In this document: positions 1-11,361 of the stretch, piece by piece | How positions within the stretch are numbered: position 1 is the first letter of the stretch | Layout: each line of letters opens with the position of its first letter | Source: Viola odorata | Lineage: Eukaryota > Streptophyta > Magnoliopsida > Malpighiales > Violaceae | Direction of reading: 5' to 3' | NCBI GenBank assembly: GCA_963691705.1 | Contig: OY829546.1 | Span: 10,302,001-10,366,000 of the forward strand | Length of the DNA: 64,000 bases | Translations under genes and position numbers: made by a program | Notes under the pieces: model-generated | What the model saw: the letters and a program-made list of their open reading frames with translations, nothing else | The model's database searches: none | What the model was told of the DNA's origin: nothing

Positions 1-247
1 CAAACCTTTCCTAACGCGACGACGACGAAACAATACAAGTAACTAAAACCTGAACTATACCGATTTTCTTGCACAACTTGAACATTATTCTGTTGGGTTG
101 AATAGTTACAGTACATCTCTCAATTTATACATATGGAGCTTCTTTTTCTTTCATTTTATTTTCTTTTAAGCAGATGATTTCAGACTTTTCATTCAAATAA
201 CGGAATCTGCATAACAATCCAAGGCATGAGAAACAGGGTTTCTTTTT

Positions 248-506
248 TCACATGAAAGCATCCTCATTTTGTGAGAACCAATTGACCCCATTAACATCTT
301 TCCCAGCCCTTGGTGGGATGCTTTCCATCGCTTTCTCTTGACCCTTTGGATAAAAGATTCCAGTCTTCTCATCTGGAATCCAGCAATTGGCATCAGTACT
401 CTCTCCATTATAGCTCTTACACTTCATCTCTTCAGCGTCCACCTTCATTGTCTCACGAAATGTGTCACCAGAACTCTTCTTGTGGTAGCTTTTCCTAATC
501 ATCGGC
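248..506 (-). CDS. LEA_3 / SAG21-like protein, last exon only
   Basis: The exon starts after an acceptor (TAG|GCCGAT) at 507-508 in phase 2 and ends at a TGA at 248-250. It codes for about 86 residues. The key signature is CWIPDEKTGIFYPKG, which matches the W-x-P-D-x-x-T-G-x-Y/F-x-P core of the LEA_3 family (SAG21/Lea5-type, small stress-induced and often mitochondrial proteins). The tail NWFSQNEDAFM is not one I recognise. LEA_3 genes normally have a short first exon with a targeting peptide; I could not find it in 507-800. The call rests on one motif, so the family assignment is moderate and the function is inferred only. An overlapping reading frame at 193-408 is a shadow. Confidence 0.45.
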
Positions 507-1959
507 CTACACCATAAAAGAGAAAACAAAGAATCATGAACCAAACGAGTTTCTGCAAAAGAGGGAGGACTAAGACTTAAATTCGAGATTCTAAGTTTAC
601 TTTTCTATGATAAAAACAAGTTGAAAACAATGCTGGGAGAGCATCCTCTGTAGGGTCCGAATGAGAAGGACAGAGGACACCCGGAAATATCCCGGAAAAA
701 AAACTACTAATATCCAATGAGAGAAGTTTACATCTTCTATAAATGGAGATGCATTACTTTGTTAGGATAGGAAAAACAAACACAACAACTAAGAAGATAC
801 TTGAACAATGTTCAAAATTTTCAAAGTTCTGAATTGCATTTCTTACTTGAAAAAGATGGAATTCATGGTATGAGCTCCTCTAGCAAATGCAGAATTCGAC
901 ATTTTTCTGGCCTAATTTTGCTAAATCTCAAATTTATCTCCAACAAATTAATGTGGATGGATGGTTCATGCATTTGTAGTACATGGGTTTATATGGATGT
1001 GGAAAGAAAAAGTGGGTAGTGATATGGTATGGGCGTGTAATGGATTAAGTTATATTATCCACATCTCTCATTCCAATGGAGATTTGGTTTGGGACCGTTC
1101 TCATCATTTTTGTCATCTTTTGTGTTTTTTTTTTTGGCTGCTCCAAGGGCAGTTCCATACCTTACGGAGCATTTTGACAAGCATGAATGATTGCATGGCC
1201 CTTGCTGTTTGTGGTTTGTTGTTGATGACTATATATACTTGTCTCCATTCCTTTCCCATTTGCCACTCCAAGCCAATAGTGAGTTAGTGAATAATGATCT
1301 CATCTAAGGAAGGTAGGTTTTGGGGAAGCCTTTGGGTCCTATTTTCTTTTTTCTAAAAAATGAATACTAATGTTACGATTTCCTGTTTTAAATGTCGAAC
1401 TATCTTCGCCAATTATACGTAAGTACTAGTAATCTTTCTATTTTGGGGGAAGAAACCATAGTAATTGATCGCTCAAAATGTAAAATTACATTTAGTTTAA
1501 GAACAAGAGTTGTGTAGAGATTAATGCAAGCAAGTTAATCTTTTTGTGATCATTGTATGGATAGAATGTCGGTCACATTACATTGAACACTCGCCAGCAG
1601 ACCATTGAAGGTCATCAACATTTCTTTTTGGAAGAAAAAAAACAAACAAACAAACTAGGAACTTCAACTCTCACATGTTGAGTCAATACACCATTTCACT
1701 ACTTGCGAACATCAAATTTACATGTTGGTAACACATTTCTTTCCTTATATATATATATTTCCATAAACTTTCCATGATGAGCTACAAGTTAGGATGTGTT
1801 TATAAGGCAGCATTTGGTAGAAAGAGGATTCATGAAAAGAGTGTGATGTCAAAAGAAAGTTATTAAAGATCAAACTCTGAAAGTAGAACTTTGTATCACA
1901 TCAATTCTCATAATAGCTGTACCGGCTACCTGGGAATTCAAAATCAGAGAACCAAATAA
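507..1959. other. Intergenic/upstream region without a recognised gene
   Basis: AT-rich DNA between the LEA_3-like exon and the 3' end of the RlmH-like gene. It may contain the missing first exon and promoter of the LEA_3-like gene (507-800 is the likely zone). Open frames at 801-1019 and 961-1287 overlap each other, have low-complexity hydrophobic translations and match nothing I know. I see no repeat or RNA gene here. Confidence 0.5.
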
Positions 1960-3890
1960 CTAATGATGGTATTTTTGTCCTTTGAGTATAGTCCATGACC
2001 TGAAACACACAAAACCAGGTAACAAACATGATAATTCTTGCACTCCATGAAGTTCCCCCAAATGTACATCCAATTTGCCCATAGATAACATAATGGAACG
2101 TCTAAACCTAAGATAATCCGTAGTAATTTGACAAAGCCAGAAGTCAAGGACAATCGATAAGGGTACTACAGGAATGCTATCCTAAATGTTGGATCATCAA
2201 GCTAGCTGCACTATCATAAACCCTAATGTCAAAACTAATCAAAATGTTCAGCAAGACAAAACAACAATTAGAGTAAAGTGAGAACGTGAATGTCTCAACG
2301 ACTATCATACAGTGGAAGATGTGAAGAAATGCTGGGAATTGTTTGGTGCATTGTGATAAATTACATTTCAAGATGCATGGAAGATCGACATTGTTTTGCA
2401 ATAGAGGAATTGATAGCCACCCTGCAAGCCCAAGCACATCATCAAGACATGGATGGCATCAAATTCATGTCTTTAGACTGGGATTTTTGGAGGGTAGGGG
2501 ATGCTCTTCAAAAGATAGAGATCATCAATATAAGTTCAAGCAGAGTGTGATGATAAACTCCGGCCAACAACTCATTGATGGGCAAGTTAACTAGCTGTCT
2601 ACAAACTAGGCTTGAAAGAAGACATTGCCACCAAAGTTTAAAGATCGCTTCCTACTAACATGCCATTATGTATTCAGTTGGGCCCAATGAGCATCCTATT
2701 ACTATTAGCATACACAAGTTTGGAGGCTTGCAAAGCTAATAGAATCTTAACAAGTCATAGTTCATCTTTCAGATATAAGAAGCTATATGATGCTAATATG
2801 AATCAAACATGGTTGCCAGTTAAAAATGGAGTTACCTGTAAAGTTGCTCAATGAGCACGAGTAAAGCAATCTGATGATTCAAGACCATTGAGGATAATTT
2901 GATTGATAAGTTAGCGCGTTCTCGCAACTGTTGCCCATGACCATATGGTCCGCCAATGCAAAATGATAACCCTGAAGCTCCCTATCAAATTGTTGATGCA
3001 GAAGAATATGCTTTTCAAATTACACAAACTAACAAAATAAAAGATGGAGATATCTGAAAACCATTATCCCTAAATGTAGGCTCATACAGTGTTTCCCGCA
3101 CCACCAATTAAATCAGCCATCTGCTCGGACCCAACATCCAGTCCACGCTCATCCAACATCACAACCTACAAATAAATGATCATAGAAAACACATAAATTA
3201 AACAAGAAAGTAAAAACATAATAAAGTGTGAAACAAACATACCAAACAAGAACACTGTAATGTTGTATAGAGGCATTACCCAATCATTAGAGCCAATGAT
3301 GTTCATCACAGCCTTATCTTCATCTTCAACCTGGGTCCTAACATCTCTAAGAAGCAAAAACAATGGAAAAAACCCAAATGCTTAAGAACTAGACTTAACT
3401 AAAGGGATTCAAATTGGACAGTGGAGGGACTACAGAGTAGAATGCACGAACCGCGCGTTTCTGGGGTTTGAGCGAATCTGAATGTGGTCAATGGAGCAGT
3501 ATGGTTTGAGCTTGCTGGTGTACTCGTCTAGTAATAACCGGAGCCCTGGTGATGTCTTCTTCCCCACTGTTACGATTCTTATAGGTAAAGCTCTCTGCCA
3601 AAAATAATCAAAATCATTAGATGGAATTTAGTACTCGACCCATCATTCTTTAGGCGCAGGACATGTGGGCGCGGGATATGGATTACCACTGATTGGCCTG
3701 CGTATTTACATTGCCTACCTGAAAGTGCCACAAAAGAGATGAAAAGGCGGTTTTGGAGATAGCATAGCAGCTTCAGTTGCTACTGGTTGGAGAAAAGGAA
3801 GGACGAAGCTTTACCTGGTGGTGTAGAAGGAGGAGGTAAGTAGCTGCTGACGAGAAACGGAGTGCAGCCGCCTATGCTTGAAATTGCCAT
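1960..3890 (-). CDS. RlmH-like SPOUT RNA methyltransferase, organelle-targeted (seven exons)
   Basis: Exons, in transcript order: 3815-3890, 3719-3779 (or 3782), 3452-3592/3594, 3280-3346, 3088-3165, 2836-2979/2980 and 1960-1999, with GT-AG introns and a continuous frame. The N-terminus (MAISSIGGCTPFLVSSYL...) is hydroxylated, poor in acids and looks like a transit peptide. The core reads RALPIRIVTVGKK, then SNPRNARDVRTQVEDED, WVVMLDERGLDVGSEQ, FCIGGPYGHG and SSMVLNHQIALLVLIEQLYR, and ends ILKGQKYHH. These are the signatures of the bacterial RlmH family (23S rRNA pseudouridine-1915 N3-methyltransferase), including the glycine-rich SAM-binding knot FCIGGPYGHG. The bacterial enzyme methylates helix 69 of large-subunit rRNA; a role on plastid or mitochondrial ribosomes is inferred. 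At exon 3 the acceptor CAGAG|AGC, rather than CAG|AGAGC, keeps the frame. Confidence 0.93.
2000..2835 (-). other. Long last intron of the RlmH-like gene
   Basis: This 836-bp intron separates the 40-nt terminal exon (RSWTILKGQKYHH, stop) from the rest. Open frames inside it (2177-2437, 2290-2550, 2343-2594, 2660-2854) have no recognisable domain and lie in spliced-out DNA. Confidence 0.8.
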
Positions 3891-5074
3891 CTCTTTCTTA
3901 AATTTTCTTCATCTAGAGGTTTGAATTGAATTGATTTAATTCGTGTTCAATCTGCTGATTTGGGAACTTCTTAAAACCCAGCATGAGCTTCACTCGCTTG
4001 CCCAAGCCCATATCTAAATGCTTCAATCGATTCTTGAATGGGAGTAGACCTAAGCATGGGCCGGGCTGCTCGATGGACAGCCCGGCCTGATCCGACACGG
4101 GCTTATATAAAGCCGGAGCCCAACATTGCCTGACTCGTGTTCAGACTAAGAGAGCAGAATTTAGCAGAATTATTACGTCTCTAGTCCATAGCCTCCGTCT
4201 AGCAAGATTTGGGCTTTTCTTCTCGATTGGGCCTAAAAAATTAGAGCTCTGTCATATATGCCATTTATGAGGCCTCTTTTTAGGCCCTTACTTCACTTTG
4301 AGTAATAATATACTATTTGAACTGATTCGATAAACACGCCAAATTGAATTGTTTAATTAATAAATATTCAGTTCGAACCTGACTCAATTATTATAAAAAA
4401 ATCTCGACTTAAGTAGTAACGGAATTCGAGAAACCTTACTCACTGATTTCATTCTCTTGTTTTTCACATCTGTCATCCACTCCGTATTAGGTTGTTTTCG
4501 GCATCGATATAGTACTAGTTTGAGCCCTGAGGCTGATAGTGCTCTTTTTATATCCCTTTGGTGTGTATTCCTTTAGTTATGTGTAAAATCTTCTTGCTAA
4601 TTCCATGATTTGACAACAAAAAAATACACAAGCAGTTCATGCGCATATGCGACAAGTCTTAAATACACAACCAAGCACACTTGGTAACCAGATTCCAAAC
4701 TTACAAAAGCAAAGCCATTAATAACTTACATGAAGAGAATAAAAGCAAGTTTAATTTCTCCGAAGTTGAGATACCAGTTGCTGTCCTTGTACCTGGATCC
4801 ACTGCTTTCATCATTCCTCCAACAAGCAGTAGTAGCAAGTTGTGCAATTTCAGCAAGAGGCGTCTTCTTTTCCTTACCGTTCTTATTCAAAATGAAAGAA
4901 ACCTTTACCATTTTCACACCGCAAGCTTATACTAATTTGACAACGGGATAACAAGGAGAAAACAAAAGGAACTCCCCGGGCAGTTCTTGTAGATCCTTCT
5001 CATCGTTGACGGGGCCACATCATCTAAAGCACAACAAGGAAATGGATGGAGATTACAAATTCAAGATTTAAGAT
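3891..5074. other. Intergenic region between RlmH-like gene and first NLR
   Basis: Contains the divergent upstream region of the RlmH-like gene, a dispersed repeat copy at 4136-4300, and the 3' flank of the NLR gene. A possible splice donor (CAGAG|GTACGT) near 5105 and a possible acceptor near 5025 could extend the NLR transcript into this region. Short frames at 4681-4951 match nothing. Confidence 0.5.
4136..4300 (+). repeat. Dispersed direct repeat, copy 1
   Basis: About 165 bp starting CGTGTTCAGACTAAGAGAGC and ending CTTCACTTTG. It matches 20159-20338 in the same orientation with only scattered substitutions and small indels. It has no coding potential or visible terminal repeats; the class of element is unknown. 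Confidence 0.75.
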
Positions 5075-7846
5075 TCAAGATTCTGAACTAGTTAAGTTAC
5101 GTACCTCTGTTTGTTTTGGGGCAAAGTTCCTTGTATAAGAAGTACTGACTGGAGAAAAGTTGAAACGGGACCGCACCGCATCTCTAGTCTCATCATCCTC
5201 CCATTCAATTTCGTCAAACCAATCTTCATCAGCAGTTAACTGAATTGAACACCCCATAATGCTGTTAACGTTAAGTGGAAGCTTCTTCAGTCGAGGGCAG
5301 TCCGAAACTCGAAGTTGATAAAGGAATCGTAAGGGCAGACTGGTTGAGCAAATGTTCTCCAACCTTGGCAAAATACATAACTCCAGAACCGCAAGATTGG
5401 AGAATGGCTCCAGATTTCTATCCTGCCACAGAACTCCCTGTAATCTATCTTCATTAATTATTTCTCCCAATTTCATGCAGCTCGAAACTTCGAGAATTCT
5501 CAAATTCGGCATTAGAACAAGACAGGTAAGGTGTTGTAAGTAATCGCAATCATTCACCGCCACTCTCGTAATGCTGCTGAAGCATCTGTATGTGTAGGGG
5601 GTTGGTGTATACATACCAGACTTAGCATACAGCTCTTTGAAATCACATCGAGTAACGAATAGTGATTCAATGTTTTCCATGTTTTCTAATAATGACACAT
5701 CAACCGATGGAGCTTTGAAATGCCTAAAGCATAGAGTTTGCGTTCTTATCGACAATCTGGTGGTGGCTATCAGCTTCTGAAGACTCGAAAAAGAGCTGAC
5801 AGTAATCTGCAATACAGTCAATCGTTCCAAATGCTGCAATTCCTGCATAAGTATCTCATCATCTGATAACTCGTGCATTGTTATTTCCCCTTCTTCTTGA
5901 TCATAACAATAATCACAAAGCATTTTCAAAACTTGCAAGGACGCCAAGTAGCAAATCAGTCGATCTGATCTGTTGAAGCTGAGATCAAGACCGTTGACAT
6001 CAAAGTGCTTCAACTTTACAAGTTTCTTTAACACAATGGGTAGCTTTTTTATTTCTGTGTATGATATATCAAGATGTTCTAATGAAACTAAGCTTGACAA
6101 GCTTCTTGGCAAGTCCTCAATGCCAGTACATGATAAGTTTAGGACGGTCAGCTTACCCATAGATTCAAAAAAACTTTCACAGATCTCAAGCAACTGTTGG
6201 TTTTTATTGAGAAGCAGAGTGAAAAGAGTAGGGCATGTCGGTACCTCGATTAGCTCCTCAATGTTGTTATGCATTAATGAAACCCTTTTCATCCCTTCCC
6301 AACTTGCAACATCTGGTGCTTCTTCTAATTTCTCCCCGGCCATCACCAATGCATCTGGTTTTGCAATTTCTAGGGCCATGCTTCGGATCATTTTAGGCAT
6401 GGTCACCCATTCACCATGATCTTCTAGTAAACTTGCGTGAACAAGACTTCTCAAAACACGGCGTGCATTGGAACGTGGGTCGTTGGTTTCATCAACAAGG
6501 TCCCAATCAATCCCAAAATCTTTTTCAGAAATCCATAACTCTAGTAATTCACTCCTAGGAATTGGGAAGCCCTCAGGAAACAAAGCACAGTATAAGAAGC
6601 ATGATTTAGCGGTGTGATGAGGTAGGTTATCATAACTATACTTGAAGATTGAAGATAGCTGATCACTCATATCATCATTGAAAGCCTCAATAGCGTCGTT
6701 CCAGTCTCCAGGATATATGTTTCCAGACATTCTATCCCCCAGAATGGTTAAGGCAAGCGGCAGCCCTCTACATTTCTTGACCAAAGTTTTAGCAAATGGC
6801 AAGATTGCTGGATGCCCGTAGATGGCTTCTTCTCCAACATGCGTTACAAACAGTTTCAAAGCTTGTGCCTCTGTCAAAGGTTGAGCTGGGAGGCTCTTCT
6901 GGGGCTGTGGTTTCATTTCTTTGCACACCTGCTCCAGCCTTGTTGTAAAGACTATCTTAGACCTTGTTAGATTTTCTAGTGGAGGAACCCCAATCTGGTA
7001 AAGGTCAATTGGGCCCCTCACGTCATCTAGCAGCAAAACAATTTTCTTCGTCTTCAATTTCCTGGAGATGTACGCGGCTTTCTGTGCAATACTTCTGTTT
7101 TTCAATCCAATAGGAAGGCCCATCTTGTCTCCCATGTCTTGTTGAATCATCTCTAGGTTCAGGTCTCCAGGCACATCAATCCAAATCACAGAAAAACCTT
7201 TGGAACCAACAAAATGGTCGCTGATTTGCTTTAAGAGGGTAGTTTTGCCAGCACCACCTTGACCCCACACGCCGATCATATGGACTCCATCTTGTTCGAG
7301 GTAGTGCAATACCTGATGCAGCAGAGTTTCCCAACCATCTCCTTCGTCTGCTTCTGCTGTTGCTTCCTCAGATGCTACTCCTGCACCCCCCGACTCCGAG
7401 TTTGGTTCCGGGGGTGCCTTCACAACAACTTCTATGTAAATTAACTTTTCTCCAGCTGATATTATACCATGTAGTTGGGATCGGCATTTTTCCAACTGCT
7501 CCACGACTTTGATGGTGGTGAACCAGGACATGCTGCAAACTCCTCCAAGACACAACTTGTCTACTTCAGCTTCACCCCTCCGAATCAGCTCATGGCTATC
7601 CTCTGTTGCTACGTCCACCCTTGAAAACCACAGCTCAACTTTTTCGGACACCTGCATCCCTGGCTTTCTTTCAATTCTGACCCTGCGTGTTAATTGGCTC
7701 TTTAAGACGGTCAAGTCTTGAACAACTGTTCTCACAGCTTGAACTTGATCTTCAAGTTGGCTTGGGTAACGTACATATCTGATAAGCTTATCTGAGACTG
7801 GGGTGAGAAACATTGCGTTGGACTGCTGGTGAGGAGTTACAAACAA
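5075..7846 (-). CDS. RPS5-like CC-NB-LRR immune receptor (NLR-1)
   Basis: A single-exon frame of 923 residues, normal length for the RPS2/RPS5 group. Domains in order: a coiled-coil region at about 27-140 with the group's KLCLGGVCS motif near 97-105; an acid linker 145-172; NB-ARC with P-loop GVWGQGGAGKTT (192-203), kinase-2 KIVLLLDDVRG (268-278), RNBS-B KIVFTTR (297-303), GLPLAL (361-366) and RNBS-D CFLYCALFPEG (416-426); then LRRs from about 510. The C-terminus DWFDEIEWEDDETRDAVRSRF resembles the RPS5 tail. Oddities: the P-loop has Q and A at usually M/V positions, kinase-2 ends R not W, and the MHD position reads MPK (483-485). Start chosen at the first ATG; M12 is an alternative. It lacks the MGxxxC membrane-anchor start. 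It faces a second NLR head to head, about 6 kb away. Cytoplasmic pathogen-sensing ATPase switch by family; ligand unknown. Confidence 0.92.
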   Translation of the reverse strand: MFVTPHQQSNAMFLTPVSDKLIRYVRYPSQLEDQVQAVRTVVQDLTVLKSQLTRRVRIERKPGMQVSEKVELWFSRVDVATEDSHELIRRGEAEVDKLCLGGVCSMSWFTTIKVVEQLEKCRSQLHGIISAGEKLIYIEVVVKAPPEPNSESGGAGVASEEATAEADEGDGWETLLHQVLHYLEQDGVHMIGVWGQGGAGKTTLLKQISDHFVGSKGFSVIWIDVPGDLNLEMIQQDMGDKMGLPIGLKNRSIAQKAAYISRKLKTKKIVLLLDDVRGPIDLYQIGVPPLENLTRSKIVFTTRLEQVCKEMKPQPQKSLPAQPLTEAQALKLFVTHVGEEAIYGHPAILPFAKTLVKKCRGLPLALTILGDRMSGNIYPGDWNDAIEAFNDDMSDQLSSIFKYSYDNLPHHTAKSCFLYCALFPEGFPIPRSELLELWISEKDFGIDWDLVDETNDPRSNARRVLRSLVHASLLEDHGEWVTMPKMIRSMALEIAKPDALVMAGEKLEEAPDVASWEGMKRVSLMHNNIEELIEVPTCPTLFTLLLNKNQQLLEICESFFESMGKLTVLNLSCTGIEDLPRSLSSLVSLEHLDISYTEIKKLPIVLKKLVKLKHFDVNGLDLSFNRSDRLICYLASLQVLKMLCDYCYDQEEGEITMHELSDDEILMQELQHLERLTVLQITVSSFSSLQKLIATTRLSIRTQTLCFRHFKAPSVDVSLLENMENIESLFVTRCDFKELYAKSGMYTPTPYTYRCFSSITRVAVNDCDYLQHLTCLVLMPNLRILEVSSCMKLGEIINEDRLQGVLWQDRNLEPFSNLAVLELCILPRLENICSTSLPLRFLYQLRVSDCPRLKKLPLNVNSIMGCSIQLTADEDWFDEIEWEDDETRDAVRSRFNFSPVSTSYTRNFAPKQTEVRNLTSSES

Positions 7847-8159
7847 GGTGTCGATTGACCGTCAGAGTCGGGGGATAAAATGCTTATGTTTCTAGCGAGT
7901 CAGCTGAGGATAGTTTTGAAAAGAATGAGCAGTTGATTTGTTCTGAGAAAAGTGAGAGAGATTTTGAAGGATAGCAAATAGGCTTCTAAATCTCATGGTT
8001 TTGATGAAGATAAAACGCTTACAAAGTACAAACTTTAAAATGTAGCTATTTTTCTTTTTTTTCACCCACCAATAAGACTCCACCGGCTTCAACCATAATT
8101 TCAACAATAATGGCTTTGGCTTGTAGGAAAGAAAGAGTTCACTGATTTTATTAAGGGTA
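7847..8159. other. 5' flank of NLR-1
   Basis: Upstream region of the minus-strand NLR, up to the left end of a MULE-like element. The short frame 7892-8107 has no recognisable domain. No core promoter motif is distinct enough to call. Confidence 0.4.
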
Positions 8160-9810
8160 AGCTATACTTAATAAAATATTTCACTTTATATTTTATAAAG
8201 TATAATGACTTAAAACTTCTATATGTTTAATTACTTTTTTTTTACTAATTGTTTGTTTAATAACTTCCTATACTCAGTCTTTTTTATTTAATTACTTACA
8301 GCCGTCTTTTTTATTTAATTAACCTTTGCCGTTACGGAATGTTAATTTATTATTTTCTATTAAAAAAGGTATATCCATATTAGAAAATAATTTTACAAAA
8401 ATAAATATTTATAAAAAAACCTAACAATTAGAAAAAGAAAAAAAAAGTTGTCTTCTTTCTCCTTCCTCCGTCCTTCATCTCTCTAATTATCCCCACCATC
8501 ATTAGAAATAATAATTAAAAAAAAACATGTCAATTTCTCAAATCTAATTTGTTTTTCAGATCTAAGCTTTAAGTTTCCAATCCTCCACTGCATAAACCTC
8601 TCTTTCTTCTTCCAAGTTCTTAATCTCAAATCTTAATACCGAATTCAAAAGACCAAAACTCATTATCTTTCTGATCAAATCCTTAAATCTCTAGAAACAA
8701 TGGAGAACAAGAACAACTACGACAATGTCCCGTTCGCCGCCGCATCCTCTCCCACCGCCCTTTCCTCTCCGTGATGCCTTCGTTTGTTGGCGGTGCCTCC
8801 ATGGCAGTGGACGATGGAAGGGGAGTCGGTACGACAGAGGATCTCAATTTCGCAGAAGATCTGGTGGCAGACAAGTGGCTCTCGCCTTGGACAAGCTTGA
8901 GGGCGTAGCCACCTTCACCATCGCCGGCTACCCACCCATATAAATCCCATCTTTTTCCTCCACCCACTTAAAAAGACCACAAATCTGACACCAAACCCTC
9001 ATCTCCGACTCAAATCCGACCTAGAACACCACGAAAACTCAAATCCACACTACTCGATTCAAATTTGTAAGAAATTTTTTGTTGCCACTGTTTATGTTTG
9101 GTTGAACTGATGTGTAGAATGCTTTCTTAAAAATCTGGAACGCCTCGAATCGATGTTCAAGGAAAAGAAGAAATTTGGGAAAGAGGCATTCCTCAGTCTA
9201 TGATTTGTGTATACAGTTCTATTACATGTAATATTGAAGTCTGGAGCCGAGTGATTATTAGTAAATTTTCAAAGGAGTTAGAATTGCTTTTGTAATATAA
9301 TGCACAGAAAAGAACTCTAATCCAAATAGAGTTAGGATTGGTTTTGTAATCCTAATGGAGTTAGAATTGATTTTGTAATTTAATACAAAAAATAGACCCA
9401 TTTGTTAAATGCTAAACAACTAAGGATAGACAAACAACTATAGCAGCAACGAAAGTCGGGACCTTTTGGTTCATCACCAAAAATCCCAAATCATAAAACC
9501 TAAATTGTATTTGTATTTTGTGCCACAATTGCTAAATGGAAATGGAGGACGGAGGAAGGAGAAAGAAGACGGATTTTTATTTTTAGGTTCTCTAATTTTT
9601 AAGGTTTTTTTATAAATATTAATTTTTTAAAATTATTTTCGGATGTGGATATACCTAGTGGAAAAAATATTAAATACATTTAGTTGCAACATGCTAAAAA
9701 AATTAAAACAAATCAAAAATATTTCCTATTATAAATATAATTTTTTGGAAGTTTAATCACGTTATACTTTTAAAATCGGTTAAATTTTATCCTATTTTTA
9801 AGGCTGGAAT
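8160..9810. mobile_element. Non-autonomous MULE-like element with long inverted repeats (possible Pack-MULE)
   Basis: The left arm (about 8160-8480) and right arm (about 9545-9810) are inverted copies. The best part is GGTATATCCA...AATATTTATAAAAAAACC...TCTTTCTCCTTCCTCCGTCC on the left, read as its complement on the right; similarity continues outward at lower identity. Outer ends and a target-site duplication could not be fixed. The interior (8480-9545) is unlike the AT-rich arms: 8700-8950 is GC-rich and looks like captured coding DNA, with open frames on both strands (8725-8943 plus, 8683-8967 minus) that match no family I know. Long inverted repeats of 250-320 bp around a GC-rich insert are typical of Mutator-like elements that carry gene fragments. 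No transposase is visible. Confidence 0.55.
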
Positions 9811-11160
9811 GAGAAATGATCCTCTGTTCATGAAATATGACTTTTACGGTTTTATTATATAGTAAATGAATAAATAACGTTATGAGTCAGTGCCAACTAT
9901 TATTAATCAAGATATAAAAGCAAAAGCCCCAAACAGTGGAATTCCTGAGGATAATTCGGTAAATTGACTAAACCGAATTGAAACAAATAATTTTAATTTT
10001 TTAAAATCAGACTAAACTAAAATTATGTGAAATTTTGGATAATCCAATTTTTTTCCGCAAGTTTTTTTCTTCTCAATTTTAATATTTATTTATGCTTGCC
10101 ATGCAAGGCTCTTGTGCATGGGCCAGCATTAGGGGAAGCTCAGTTTCCACTTGGTCTATTTTTATGTTCCTGATGCTCTCATTTGCTAGAGCATGTTCAT
10201 AAGAGTATAATTAGTTTAGTGTTTGGCTTGCTCATCTAGTGAGTTTTAGCCTATTTTTATGTTCGTGATGGTGTTTGGTGTTTGGCTCATCTAATGAATT
10301 TTCTTGAAATTTGTTGTTCCTATTTAGAGTGTATTCTTGAAATTGAAGTGTCCGAGAAATAAATCATCTGAATTTCTCTTAATAAAATAATATTATTCTT
10401 TTTTTGTCTAAATTCGTACGATTTTTACGGAAAAACTTCAACATTAAGAGATTGCCTATTCTTATATTTATTTTTTATTTTATTTTTTTTCCTATAAAAG
10501 ATTTTGATTAGCACACCTAAAATTTGAGTGCAACTAAAATTACCTACTCTTAATAAAATGATGGGAAAAAATCAATTTCTTCTAGCATTAAATCATGGTT
10601 TCATTGTTATGTGAAATCTTACTGTCTCACACTAAGGGTTCTCCAAATAAATCAAGAGACTCCTTCCCCTCCATTGAGTCTATTCTCTTCCTTTTTCTAT
10701 TTTTTTTCCAAATCTAAATTCTTTTTTTATAAATAGAGATGAGATATGAAGTTAGTTCTAAAATTTTATTATTATTTTTACCACCAATTAGACAGCGATA
10801 AATCGATCGCATTTGAATTCTTCTGAGCCTCATGATTGGCTTCATTTTTTATTCATGGTGATTGTTTTTTAATGTTTAGGTCATCTTCATTCATAACTGT
10901 TAAAAAAAAAAAAAATCATAATGGTTACAATTCACACATAGAAAAGGGCATCCATCAACTATTCACCTGTCATTGTTTTTCTTCCTAGGTTCTTTTCTGC
11001 TTCGGATAGGGACGCGGCCGGCTCAACCACCCAGTGTTCCGGTTACACCACAAAACTGTTTTTTTATTAACAATAAAAAACAAGTATTTATTGTTAATTT
11101 AATTAGTCTTTATAAGATAAGAGTTCCATCTATGTATAATTAATTTAATTCTTATATTCG
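9811..11160. other. AT-rich intergenic DNA
   Basis: No gene, RNA or structured repeat recognised. It holds several poly-A/T runs. The segment 11000-11160 leads into the truncated 3' side of the Copia relic without a visible 3' LTR. Confidence 0.5.
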
Positions 11161-11361
11161 TTAATGTATAAATAAAACATTGCTAAGGGTTATGCCACTT
11201 GGGAGAAGGACGGAACCCTTCAACGTGGCCACAACACATTGACCATTCGGTAACCCAACCAAGCGAGCATCCATCTGTACGACATCGACGAGACAGTCCA
11301 GGTTTCCTGTCACATGATGAGAAGCGCCAGAATCAATAATCCAAGACAATAAATAGCTCAC
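11161..11361 (-). pseudogene. Copia protease fragment
   Basis: The frame reads SWIIDSGASHHVTG, with the retropepsin active-site DSGA, and breaks off at SNVLFIH where Copia proteins normally continue NVLF(V/I)P.... It overlaps the end of gag in another frame, so a one-base indel separates the two. Confidence 0.85.

Noticed and set aside
801..1287. Two overlapping plus-strand frames
   Set aside because: Hydrophobic, low-complexity translations without a motif, and they overlap each other.
5973..6419. 148-codon frame antisense to NLR-1
   Set aside because: A shadow of the NLR coding sequence in another frame.
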